Assembly: GCA_955652075.1 (NCBI GenBank)
Contig: CATPAS010000327.1
Span: forward strand, 1 to 11,506
Reading direction: 5' to 3'
Source: an uncultured Gaiellaceae bacterium
Lineage (GTDB): Bacteria > Actinomycetota > Thermoleophilia > Gaiellales > Gaiellaceae
DNA: 11,506 nt
Shown here one piece after another: positions 1 to 6,719 of the stretch. The notes under the pieces are model-generated. The model saw nothing but the letters and a program-made list of their open reading frames with translations. It was not told the origin of the DNA and did no database searches. Position 1 is the first letter of the stretch; every line of letters starts with the position of its first letter. The position numbers and the translations under genes were made by a program.

Positions 1-707
1 CCCGGGCCGATGAAGTTCGCCAGCCCGAACAGGAACGCGCACGTGCGCAAGAACGGCTGGCTCCACACGAAGTGAAAGCCCTCCGCCAGCCGCGAGCGCA
101 ACGACGAGACGTGAGGCTCCCGGTTCTCCTGGAACGGCGTCCGCATCGCGAGGAGCGAGACGGTCGAGAACGCGTACGAGGCCGCGTCGACGACGAACGG
201 GAGCGCGCGGGAGAGCCCGAAGAGCGCACCGCCGAGCGGCGGCCCCGCAAGTCGCACCGCCGCCTGCCTGCCGGTCTCGGCAGCTGCGGCCGCCGGCAGC
301 TGGTGCGCCGGAACGACGGCACGCAGTGCGCCGGGTTGAGCCCCGAAGAACAGGGCGGAGCCGCTTCCCTCGACGAACGCAACGACCACGACCTCCCAGA
401 AGGTGAGTCGATCGAGCAAGATCGTGGCGGCGAGGCTCCCGACCGCAAGCACGCGCACGCCGTCGGCTGCGATCATCAGCCGCCTGCGGCTCCAGCGGTC
501 AGCCGCCAACCCGGCGGGCAGCGCAAAGAGCGCCCAGGGAAGAGTTCGCGCGAACGCGACGATGCCTGCTTTCGCCGGCGAGTGGGTGACCGCGAGCACG
601 AGCAGTGGGTACGCGATCGACGTCGTCTGCGTGCCGGCGCTCGACAACAGCTGCCCGATCTGCAGCAGCATGAAGTCGCGGTTTCGACGGAGAGGAACCG
701 CGGTCAC
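1..707 (-). CDS. MFS transporter, EntS/MFS_3-like exporter (partial, C-terminus beyond left edge)
   Basis: This is the N-terminal part, about 235 codons, of a major facilitator superfamily permease; the frame is open to the left edge. The N-terminus reads VTAVPLRRNRDFMLLQIGQL, the usual opening of MFS_3/enterobactin-exporter-like proteins (short basic head, NRDF, then TM1). Motif A is clear in the first cytoplasmic loop (GLAADRWSRRR, about residues 66-76), followed by hydrophobic segments to about residue 185 and a cytoplasmic stretch before the next TM. Members are usually near 400-420 residues, so roughly 180 are missing. The GTG at 707 was chosen because it restores the conserved head; an in-frame ATG at 671 would cut into TM1. 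No Shine-Dalgarno precedes the GTG, and the tRNA-Cys 3' end is only 3 nt upstream, so the message may be leaderless or derived from tRNA processing. The substrate cannot be told; drug or siderophore efflux is the family default. Confidence 0.85.
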   Translation of the reverse strand, partial: MTAVPLRRNRDFMLLQIGQLLSSAGTQTTSIAYPLLVLAVTHSPAKAGIVAFARTLPWALFALPAGLAADRWSRRRLMIAADGVRVLAVGSLAATILLDRLTFWEVVVVAFVEGSGSALFFGAQPGALRAVVPAHQLPAAAAAETGRQAAVRLAGPPLGGALFGLSRALPFVVDAASYAFSTVSLLAMRTPFQENREPHVSSLRSRLAEGFHFVWSQPFLRTCAFLFGLANFIGP

Positions 708-710
708 GAA

Positions 711-781
711 AGGCGCCGACCAGATTCGAACTGGTGTACGAGGCTTTGCAGGCCTCTGCCTAACCACTCGGCCACGGCGCC
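711..781 (-). tRNA. tRNA-Cys (anticodon GCA)
   Basis: Read on the minus strand, the 71 nt fold into a full cloverleaf. The 7-bp acceptor is GGCGCCG/CGGCGCC, the D-arm GCC/GGC has loop GAGTGGTTA, the anticodon stem is GAGGC/GCCTC with loop CTGCAAA, the variable region is 4 nt, and the T-arm is ACCAG/CTGGT with loop TTCGAAT. The anticodon GCA lies at plus-strand 747-749. The discriminator base is U (position 711), the known identity base for cysteine tRNAs, which supports the assignment independently. The 3' CCA is not encoded. The gene sits 29 nt after the stop of the SDR-like gene and 3 nt before the MFS start, all on the same strand. Confidence 0.97.
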
Positions 782-810
782 GTGCCGCGGGCCATGGTAT
801 CCCGGGTGTC

Positions 811-1503
811 TTACGGAACCCAGCGTTCGAGCGACGGCGTCAGCTGCAGCTCATGCGTCCACCCGCGCGAGCCTTGGCTGTGGAGGTACTCGACTGCCTT
901 CGCGACCTCCTGCATCGACGCGGACTTCTCCGGCGGCTCCTCCTCGAGCCACTCCGCCGTCTTGTCGCTCTCGATCACCGCGTCGACGATGAGCAGCGCC
1001 GCGTGGACATTCTGCTCGCGCAGCTCCGCCGCTTGAGCCTGGACGAGCGCGCGGGTGGCGAACGCCGCCGCCGCCCAGGGCCCCCGGCCGGGGTTGCCGC
1101 GGCGCGCTGAACCGCCGGTCACCTGGATCAACGTGCCGGCGCCGCGCTCGGCGAGGACCCGCCCACCTGTGCGCAGGACGTTGAAGATGGCCGGCAGCAA
1201 CTCGCCGATGTACGGCTCGAGCGCGTCGGGCGGGGCTTCGTGAATCGGCCCACCAAAGCTGGGGGTCGTCGTGATCGCATTCACGATCAGATCGACGTCC
1301 CCCACGTCACGAAAGACCCGTTCGACATCCTGCGGATTAGCGGCGTCGGCGATCACGCCGACCGCGGCCGGAACGTCCCCGACGAGAACGCGAATCGTCT
1401 TTTCGCTCCGTGCCACCCCGGCCACCCGCCAGCCGTCTGCCGCAAACTCGGTCGCCAGCACGCGTCCGAGGTTTCGCGCTCCGAAGACGAGGAGCGTCGG
1501 CAC
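811..1503 (-). CDS. SDR-family NAD(P)-binding protein with degenerate active site
   Basis: This 230-residue protein has the Rossmann layout of short-chain dehydrogenases. A beta strand and glycine-rich turn lie at residues 4-14 (LLVFGARNLGR), an acidic position at D53 follows the third strand, VNAI at 74-77 sits where NNAG normally is, and the ITGG-like strand is at 127-131. Aligning the following helix on its conserved E160-L161 puts W143 in the catalytic Tyr place and A147 in the catalytic Lys place. The usual Ser position is Gly, although S132 is close by. It is therefore probably not a standard SDR oxidoreductase; a binding, regulatory or atypical role is possible. The start is GTG at 1503, 7 nt after the LLM oxidoreductase stop, so the two are likely cotranscribed. 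Length is slightly short for a classical SDR (about 250). The fold is fairly certain, the function unknown. Confidence 0.75.
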   Translation of the reverse strand: MPTLLVFGARNLGRVLATEFAADGWRVAGVARSEKTIRVLVGDVPAAVGVIADAANPQDVERVFRDVGDVDLIVNAITTTPSFGGPIHEAPPDALEPYIGELLPAIFNVLRTGGRVLAERGAGTLIQVTGGSARRGNPGRGPWAAAAFATRALVQAQAAELREQNVHAALLIVDAVIESDKTAEWLEEEPPEKSASMQEVAKAVEYLHSQGSRGWTHELQLTPSLERWVP

Positions 1504-1510
1504 CCGAGCT

Positions 1511-2527
1511 CTACGCGGCGACCTTGGTGAACTGCGGAATGATCTGGTCGCCGTACGCTTTCAACGTCTCCTCCTGGCCATGGGTCATGAGGTAGACGTT
1601 GAACTGGTCGACGCCGATCGACTCGAGCTCCTTGAGCTTCTTCGTCGCGTCCGCGACATTGCCGAGCACGCAGAAGCGGTCGACGATCTCATCCGTGACG
1701 AACTCGCCGTGCGCCGCCCCGACGCGGGAGTGATCCTTGTAGTCGTAGAACTTGCGAGCCTTCACAAAGTCCGTTAGCTCGTGGGGGATCTCGGAGTCCT
1801 CGCCGTAGCGCTCGATCAGATCCATGACGTGGTTGGACACCATGGCCGGGAACCACCGCGACTGCTCGCGCGCGTCTGCGATGTCGTCGGAAATGTGACT
1901 CGGCGCGCCGACGATGCACTTGAGCTCGCTCGGGTCACGGCCTGCCTCCTCGGCGGCGCGACGTGCCGTCTCCATGATCCAATGGATGATTACCGGGTCC
2001 GCCAGCTGGATGATCACGCCGTCGGCGACCCGGCCCGCGACGGCGAGCGCCTTCGGCCCGTAGCCCGCAATCCACATCGGGATGTCGGGAAGCTGTTCAC
2101 GCACCCACTTCAGCTCGAGCTCCTTCTCGTTCCAGTTGACCGACCGGCCGTTCATCAGCTCCTTGATCATCGCGCAGCGCTGCTCGAACTCGGCGACCTT
2201 CACGGGCTTCAGACCCACCACGCGGCGCGAAGAGTCGCCGCGGCCGATGCCCATCGCCATGCGGCCGTCGGAGATGTCCTGCATCGTCGCGTACCAGCTC
2301 GCGGTGATCGTCGCATCGCGGATGCCGGGATTCGTGACGAAGTGGCCCAGCTTGATCTTGCTCGTCTGCGCGGCCGCGAGCGGGAGCGTCGCGTACGACT
2401 CTTCCCACAGGATGTGCGAGTCGTAGGTCCAGGCGTACTCGAACCCGTGCTGCTCGGCGAGCTTCATCAGCTCGATCATCCGCTGATACGGCGGGTCCGG
2501 CAGAACGGTTACGCCGAAGCTGAGCAT
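1511..2527 (-). CDS. LLM-class flavin/F420-dependent oxidoreductase
   Basis: A 338-residue luciferase-like (PF00296) TIM-barrel protein. Recognisable family segments are the first strand FGVTVLPDPP (4-13), AEQHGFEYAWTYDSHI (24-39), the strand with KIKLGHFVTNP (57-67), SDGRMAMGIGRGDSSRR (86-102, cofactor phosphate-binding region), and IPMWIAGYGPKALAVAGRVADG (149-170). This pattern is typical of F420-dependent members (5,10-methylenetetrahydromethanopterin reductase-like), and the length is normal. I believe it falls near the TIGR03842/CPS_4043 group, which I recall seeing beside hydantoinase or dihydropyrimidinase genes in other actinobacteria; this is memory, not a search. The ATG at 2527 is backed by GGGAGGA just upstream, with tight spacing. 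The SDR-like gene follows 7 nt after its TAG stop. Whether the cofactor is F420 or FMN, and what the substrate is, cannot be read from sequence alone. Confidence 0.88.
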   Translation of the reverse strand: MLSFGVTVLPDPPYQRMIELMKLAEQHGFEYAWTYDSHILWEESYATLPLAAAQTSKIKLGHFVTNPGIRDATITASWYATMQDISDGRMAMGIGRGDSSRRVVGLKPVKVAEFEQRCAMIKELMNGRSVNWNEKELELKWVREQLPDIPMWIAGYGPKALAVAGRVADGVIIQLADPVIIHWIMETARRAAEEAGRDPSELKCIVGAPSHISDDIADAREQSRWFPAMVSNHVMDLIERYGEDSEIPHELTDFVKARKFYDYKDHSRVGAAHGEFVTDEIVDRFCVLGNVADATKKLKELESIGVDQFNVYLMTHGQEETLKAYGDQIIPQFTKVAA

Positions 2528-2557
2528 CGATCCTCCCGGGTCGCTGGCAGGGGAACG

Positions 2558-2563
2558 AGCATA
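2558..2563 (-). promoter_or_regulatory. possible -10 element for the LLM oxidoreductase gene
   Basis: On the minus strand TATGCT fits the TANNNT -10 pattern of actinobacterial housekeeping promoters. It would give a leader of about 24 nt containing the GGGAGGA ribosome binding site. No convincing -35 is visible. It lies in the 59-nt gap (2528-2586) between two divergent genes, so a promoter is expected here on context alone. Confidence 0.3.
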
Positions 2564-2586
2564 CCGCCGCGAAAACGAATCGAACA

Positions 2587-3030
2587 GTGACCTGGCCCTA
2601 CGTCCTGTTCGCCTTTGCCGCCGGTGCCGCGCTGCCGGTTCAGTTCGGGATCAACGCGCAGCTTTCCAGCTGGTTGGACAGTCCGGTGCGGGCCGCGTTC
2701 GTGTCGTTCCTCACCGGCGCGATCATCCTCGCCGTGGCCGCCGCGCTCCTCTTCAAGCCGCTGCCGTCCGGGACGCGGCTCGGTCACGCACCGTGGTGGG
2801 TCTGGGTTGGCGGCGCCTTCGGCGCGTTCTACGTTGTCGCGTCGATTGTGGCCGCCCCGCGGCTCGGGGCCGCCACGGTCGTCGCCGTGATCGTCGCGGG
2901 CCAGTCGATTGCCTCCGTCGTCGTCGACCACTACGGCTGGGTCGGATTCGAGCCCAGGCACGTCAGCGCCGGACGTCTCGTCGGCATGGCGCTCGTCGGC
3001 GCCGGCGTGGCCCTGGTGCGCTTCTTCTAG
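2587..3030 (+). CDS. DMT-superfamily small membrane protein, YdcZ/DUF606 type
   Basis: A 147-residue, almost wholly hydrophobic protein with five likely membrane segments (about residues 4-22, 34-55, 70-88, 93-111 and 127-146). It matches the DMT_YdcZ/DUF606 family (PF04657) in length and pattern. Visible signatures are an N-terminal Q-x-G-I-N segment (19-23), SPVRAAFVSFLTG (32-44), a PWWVWVGGAFGA stretch (69-80), PRLGAATVVAVIVAGQ (91-106), a DH-x-GW pair (114-118) and a C-terminal GRLVGMALVGAGVALVR (129-145). The start is GTG at 2587; no other in-frame start fits and no Shine-Dalgarno is visible, so it may be leaderless. The gene is divergent from the LLM oxidoreductase with 59 nt between. 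Family members are uncharacterised or putative transporters, and nothing here ties it to a substrate. Confidence 0.85.
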   Translation: MTWPYVLFAFAAGAALPVQFGINAQLSSWLDSPVRAAFVSFLTGAIILAVAAALLFKPLPSGTRLGHAPWWVWVGGAFGAFYVVASIVAAPRLGAATVVAVIVAGQSIASVVVDHYGWVGFEPRHVSAGRLVGMALVGAGVALVRFF

Positions 3031-3032
3031 AC

Positions 3033-3063
3033 GCCGGCAGCTCATCGGAAACGGCTTGCCGGC
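3033..3063 (+). terminator. hairpin between the DMT gene and the GT-C-like gene
   Basis: A perfect 7-bp inverted repeat, GCCGGCA (3033-3039) and TGCCGGC (3057-3063), encloses a 17-nt loop and begins 3 nt after the DMT stop codon. No U-tract follows. It could be a weak or Rho-assisted terminator or a processing/stability element between the two genes. Confidence 0.35.
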
Positions 3064-3083
3064 CGATAGAGGTAGGGCCGCCC

Positions 3084-4562
3084 ATGGAGCCGACCCTCAC
3101 TCATCGAGGCGCTCGGATGCTCGCCTGGCTCGAGCGCGAGAGCCTGCCCGTCACCGTCTTCGGGCTGTTCGTGTGCGGGCTGATCGTGCGTCTGCCCGAC
3201 CAGCTCCGTCAGGACGGCTGGCTTGCGCTCGTCAGCGGCCGTGTGGTGGCCGACTCCGGGCTCCCGAGCACGGACACGCTGACCGCCTGGACCGCGCACG
3301 TGCAATGGGTTGATCAGCAGTGGCTCGGCCAGCTCTTCCTCTACCGGATCGCGTCGGCCGGGAACCTTCGACTCGTGATGCTGGTGCACGTCGCTCTGCT
3401 CGCCGGCGCGATGGCCGCGGCCCTCGCCGCTGCACGGTGGCGTGGTGGTTCCGCACGCAGCGTCGGGCTCATCGCCGCGCCGGCGCTCGTCGTGATCCTG
3501 ATGTCCGCGCAGATGCGCGCGCAGAGCCTGGCGTACCCGCTGTTCGTTGCCGCCGCCTGGCTCCTGATCGCCGATGCGCGAGCACCCTCACGTCGCGTCC
3601 TCCTCGTGCTTCCGATCCTCGTCCTCTGGGCGAACATCCACGGCTCGGTCGTGCTCGGTGCCGCCCTCACGACGGTGTGGGGCGTCCTCCTCGTCGTTCG
3701 TGCTGTCCGGCAGAGGGGCGGCTCGTCGACAGAGCTGCTGGTGCGCGGAGCGCTTCTCGCAGTTGGGTCGTGCCTCTGCATCTTCGCCTCACCGTATGGC
3801 TCCTCGCTCGTCCACTACTACGGCAGCACGGCCTTCAATTCGTCTTTCGCGCGGGTCGTAAGCGAGTGGCAGCACTCGTGGCCGTCGATCATGACGCTGC
3901 CCTTCTACGTGCTCGCGGCGGCAGGCGTCTGGTTGCTCGTGAGGAATCGACGCACCGTCACCACGTTCGAGCAGATCGCACTGCTCCTGCTGTTCCTTGC
4001 GGGAGTGGCTGCGCTGCGCAACATGGTCTGGTTCAGCTTCTTCGCGCTCATCGTCCTGCCGCTGCCGCTCGGGAAACGACTCGGAGAGGTCCGCGGCAAT
4101 GAGTCGAAGACGGTGAAGACAGTTCTCGCCGCAGCGGCGATCGCCGCGGTGTCGGTCGCCGGCGCGGCCGCCGCCTCGCGACCCGACTCGTGGCTCACGA
4201 ATTCTGTCTATCCCGCCGCGGCAGCAAACGCCGTCGGCGCCGCTGCCGCGACGGATCCGACCGCTCGCATCTATTCCGACGTGCGTTTTGCGGACTGGCT
4301 GCTGTGGACGAGACCGGAGCTTGCCGGGCGCATCGCCTACGACGCGCGCTTCGAGCTGCTGTCGAACGACGAGTTGGATCGGCTCTATCGGCTGCAGAAC
4401 AGGTTGACGCCGCAGTGGCTGGCGGCCGTCTCCGACCACCAACTGGTCGTCCTCCCTCGCGGGCAAGGATCAGCGACCGCACGGGCACTGATGACAGAGG
4501 ACGGGGCGCGCCGGATCTACGGCGACCGCTCTGTCGTCATCCTGCTTCGCCCGCGCTCCTAA
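3084..4562 (+). CDS. polytopic membrane protein resembling GT-C glycosyltransferases
   Basis: A 492-residue protein with roughly ten hydrophobic segments between residues 22 and 362 and a soluble C-terminal tail of about 130 residues. The first extracytoplasmic loop carries DGWLALVSGRVVADSGLPS (44-62), D64 and WVDQQWLGQLFLY (75-87). That arrangement (D-x-W, G-x-V, G-x-P, W-x-x-x-x-W-L) is seen in GT-C/PMT-like membrane glycosyltransferases that use polyprenyl-phosphate sugars. WANIHGSVVLG (182-192), FASPYG (234-239) and the tail motif ADWLLW...RIAYDARFELLSNDEL (403-431) recur in the same loosely defined group. I chose ATG 3084 because a GAGGTAGG ribosome binding site precedes it and TM1 then follows a short basic N-terminus; the frame is open further upstream but antisense-like. 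The last 26 bp overlap the convergent carbamoylase gene. No specific donor or acceptor can be named, and an unrelated membrane protein is not excluded. Confidence 0.8.
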   Translation: MEPTLTHRGARMLAWLERESLPVTVFGLFVCGLIVRLPDQLRQDGWLALVSGRVVADSGLPSTDTLTAWTAHVQWVDQQWLGQLFLYRIASAGNLRLVMLVHVALLAGAMAAALAAARWRGGSARSVGLIAAPALVVILMSAQMRAQSLAYPLFVAAAWLLIADARAPSRRVLLVLPILVLWANIHGSVVLGAALTTVWGVLLVVRAVRQRGGSSTELLVRGALLAVGSCLCIFASPYGSSLVHYYGSTAFNSSFARVVSEWQHSWPSIMTLPFYVLAAAGVWLLVRNRRTVTTFEQIALLLLFLAGVAALRNMVWFSFFALIVLPLPLGKRLGEVRGNESKTVKTVLAAAAIAAVSVAGAAAASRPDSWLTNSVYPAAAANAVGAAAATDPTARIYSDVRFADWLLWTRPELAGRIAYDARFELLSNDELDRLYRLQNRLTPQWLAAVSDHQLVVLPRGQGSATARALMTEDGARRIYGDRSVVILLRPRS

Positions 4563-5790
4563 CTCGTTCGATCGTCTTCGAGGCGAGCTCGTCGAGCGCC
4601 TGCACGGCGAGCTCGAGGTGCTCCTCCCTCGTGTCCTCCAGTTTCGTGTGCGAAAGACCGCGCAGTGACTGGACGAACAACATCACCGTGGGAACGCCCG
4701 CGCGCGCGACCTCGGCCGCGTCGTGCAACGGACCGCTCGGCAGGCGATGCGAGTCGCTCGTGACCTCCCTGATCGATTCCTCGGCCAGCTCGATCAGTCC
4801 CTCGTCGAAAAGGATCGGCTCGATGTTCCAGATCCGTTCCCACTCGACCTCGATGTCCTCGTCGCGCGTGTATTGCTCCGACGCGCGCTTCGCCTCGTCG
4901 AGCATGCCGGCCAATTTCGCAGCGTCGAGATGACGCTGGTCGAGGAGACACTCTGCGGTCTCGACGACCGACGTGACGATGCCGGGCTTCGTCACCACGC
5001 CGCCCATCGTGCAGACCGCGCCCGCCCCCGTCCGCTTTGCGATCTCACGGATCTCGAGCTCCAGTCGCGCGGCGCCTGCGAGTGCGTCGCGTCGCTTGTC
5101 CATCGGCGTCGAACCGGCGTGCGCAGCCTGTCCGCGAAAGGTCACCTGGTGACGCTCGACGCCGAACGTCCCCAGCACGACGCCGAGAGGCAGATCCAGC
5201 GACTCGAGCACCGGCCCCTGCTCGATGTGGAGCTCGAGGTAGGCGGAGGCGCCGGCGAGCTCGCTGCGCGCGTCGAGCGCCGAGTCGAGGTCGACTCCGT
5301 GTTGGCGTAGCGCGTCGGGCAGCGCGATCCCGGCGGCGTCCTTGCGCGCCCGGAGCTCCTCCTGGTCTGCCATCGAGCCGGCAGCGGCGGACGAGCCGAA
5401 GAGCGAGCGGCCGAACCGGGCGCCTTCCTCGTCCGCCCAATTGACGAGGCGCACCGTGACCGGCGGCTTCCCCTCTTCGGCGATCCGGCGCAGCACCTCG
5501 ACCCCGGCCACGACGTTCAGCGCGCCGTCGAGCCAGCCCCCGTTCGGCACGGAGTCGATGTGCCCCCCGATGAGGACCGCCCGGTCTGAGGCGCCACGCA
5601 GGGTGAACCACTGGTTGCCCGCTGCGTCGACGGTCTCCTCTGCCCCGGTCCCGGCCACCTTCCCGCGCAGCCACTCACGCGCTCGCTCCCAGGTCTCCGT
5701 CCACGCGACCCGCTGCGCACCGTTCTCGTCGCCGGTCGACTCCTGGAGCTCGCGAAGCTCGTCGACGGTACGGCGGGGCTGCAGCGGCAC
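4537..5790 (-). CDS. M20-family Zn-dependent N-carbamoyl amino acid / beta-ureidopropionate amidohydrolase
   Basis: A 417-residue member of the hydantoinase/carbamoylase branch of the M20 metallopeptidase family. Metal-site residues are all visible: H77 in GGHIDSVPNGG, D88 in WLDGA, the catalytic and ligand pair E121-E122 in NWADEEGARFG, H188 in LELHIEQGPVLE and H381 in GLSHTKLED. The dimerisation/substrate segment AAHAGSTPMDKRRDA (222-236) and PSGPLHDAAEVA (351-362) are also present. Family members hydrolyse N-carbamoyl amino acids, ureidopropionate or allantoate to the amine plus CO2 and NH3. Beside a dihydropyrimidinase the likeliest substrate is N-carbamoyl-beta-alanine or N-carbamoyl-3-aminoisobutyrate, making it a cytosolic step-3 enzyme of reductive pyrimidine breakdown. 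An L-N-carbamoylase for hydantoins, or allantoate amidohydrolase, is the main alternative. The start is GTG at 5790 with no Shine-Dalgarno; a TAGAGT box 6 nt upstream suggests a leaderless message. It is divergent from the ABC/hydA operon. Confidence 0.9.
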   Translation of the reverse strand: MPLQPRRTVDELRELQESTGDENGAQRVAWTETWERAREWLRGKVAGTGAEETVDAAGNQWFTLRGASDRAVLIGGHIDSVPNGGWLDGALNVVAGVEVLRRIAEEGKPPVTVRLVNWADEEGARFGRSLFGSSAAAGSMADQEELRARKDAAGIALPDALRQHGVDLDSALDARSELAGASAYLELHIEQGPVLESLDLPLGVVLGTFGVERHQVTFRGQAAHAGSTPMDKRRDALAGAARLELEIREIAKRTGAGAVCTMGGVVTKPGIVTSVVETAECLLDQRHLDAAKLAGMLDEAKRASEQYTRDEDIEVEWERIWNIEPILFDEGLIELAEESIREVTSDSHRLPSGPLHDAAEVARAGVPTVMLFVQSLRGLSHTKLEDTREEHLELAVQALDELASKTIERVRSAGEAG

Positions 5791-5837
5791 GCGGCGACTC
5801 TAACTTTCCCGGCTGGGAGTGTGGTAAGCATCGCTCG
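5791..5837. promoter_or_regulatory. divergent promoter/operator region, carbamoylase versus ABC-hydA operon
   Basis: Only 47 nt separate the two divergent starts. On the minus strand TAGAGT (5797-5802) fits the TANNNT -10 pattern and ends 6 nt before the GTG, the spacing expected for a leaderless transcript. On the plus strand TAAGCA (5825-5830) lies 7 nt before the ATG at 5838 and could serve likewise, though it lacks the final T. Between them is an imperfect dyad, ACTTTCCC-GGCT-GGGAGTGT (5803-5822), with 6 of 8 pairs matching; it would be well placed as a shared operator. Neither gene has a Shine-Dalgarno. No -35 is convincing and no regulator gene lies in the window. Confidence 0.4.
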
Positions 5838-6719
5838 ATGTCCGCGATCGCGGTCGAGCCTTCGAGAAGAGGGATCGTCGGTGCTCTGCCGCGCGCCGCG
5901 GCGCGCGCGCTGCTGCTCCCCCTCGGCCTCGCAGCGCTCTGGGGCCTCTGGGAGGGGTACCGCTGGCTCGGCATACGTGGGCACTGGACGTGGCCCTTCA
6001 AGGTGAACGACACGAACATGCCGCACCTCAGCAAGATCTGGCACGCGTTCGGACAGCCGTTGCAGCCGGACGGGCCGCCGCTGCGGCACTACCTCTGGCA
6101 CTACGCGCTCTTCACCGGCAAGGAGGCGCTCGCCGGCTTTGCACTCGGTGCGGTGATCGGCTTCCTGCTCGCTGTCGTCCTCGCGCACTCAACTCTGCTG
6201 CGTCGCGGCCTCCTGCCGTACATCGTCGTGTCTCAAACCGTGCCGATTCTCGCGATCGCGCCGATGGTGGTACTCGGGCTGGGGACGAAAGGCGTCAACC
6301 CGTGGGTCGCGGTCGCAGTGATCGCCGCGTACCTGACGTTCTTCCCCGTGGCGATCAACACGCTTCGCGGGCTGCACTCGCCCGAGCCGCGCGCGCTCGA
6401 GCTGATGCGCTCGTACGCAGCAGGACGCTGGAAGATTCTCTGGCGCCTCCGCGTGCCTGCCTCGCTGCCCTATGTCTTCTCCGCGCTGAAGATCTCGGCG
6501 ACGGCAAGCGTGATCGGCGCGATCATCGGCGAGACTCCTGCGTCCCTTCAGGGCGGGCTCGGCTACGCGATCGTGAACTTCAACCAGTACTACTCGACCC
6601 AGCCCGCGAATCTCTGGGCGACGATCATCGCCTGCGCGCTGCTCGGCATCACGTTCTTTCTCGCCGTTGTCCTCCTGGAGCGGCTCGTCCTCAAGCGCGC
6701 CCCGGAGCACGTCGCGTGA
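5838..6719 (+). CDS. ABC transporter permease (SsuC/TauC/ThiX-like), first of two
   Basis: A 293-residue inner-membrane permease of the BPD_transp_1 type used by nitrate/sulfonate/taurine/thiamine-precursor importers. TM1 is at about 24-42 and the core segments run from about 97 to 281. The EAA loop that docks with the ATPase is at 186-207, with the landmark SYAAGR (192-197) and RVP (205-207). The segment between TM1 and the core (about 45-90) is Trp/His-rich and looks somewhat longer than usual for the family. The ATG at 5838 gives a normal N-terminus; no Shine-Dalgarno is seen. Its TGA stop overlaps the GTG of the ATPase gene (GTGA), which implies translational coupling. It is the first gene of a five-gene operon ending in dihydropyrimidinase, so pyrimidine or cyclic-ureide uptake is the likely role; the substrate is inferred from context only. 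Confidence 0.9.
   Translation: MSAIAVEPSRRGIVGALPRAAARALLLPLGLAALWGLWEGYRWLGIRGHWTWPFKVNDTNMPHLSKIWHAFGQPLQPDGPPLRHYLWHYALFTGKEALAGFALGAVIGFLLAVVLAHSTLLRRGLLPYIVVSQTVPILAIAPMVVLGLGTKGVNPWVAVAVIAAYLTFFPVAINTLRGLHSPEPRALELMRSYAAGRWKILWRLRVPASLPYVFSALKISATASVIGAIIGETPASLQGGLGYAIVNFNQYYSTQPANLWATIIACALLGITFFLAVVLLERLVLKRAPEHVA

Noticed and set aside
72..1110. Long plus-strand open frames opposite the MFS and SDR-like genes
   Set aside because: They are Arg/Pro-rich with no family resemblance, cross the tRNA gene, and the minus strand encodes clear MFS and Rossmann proteins in the same place.
2793..3083. N-terminal extension of the GT-C-like frame upstream of 3084
   Set aside because: This part is an Arg-rich shadow of the DMT gene; a ribosome binding site precedes ATG 3084 and the membrane protein begins normally there.
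5990..6715. Upstream extension of the ATPase frame through the first permease gene
   Set aside because: The stretch is out-of-frame permease sequence; GTG 6716 overlaps the permease stop and starts at the conserved first strand of the ABC domain.
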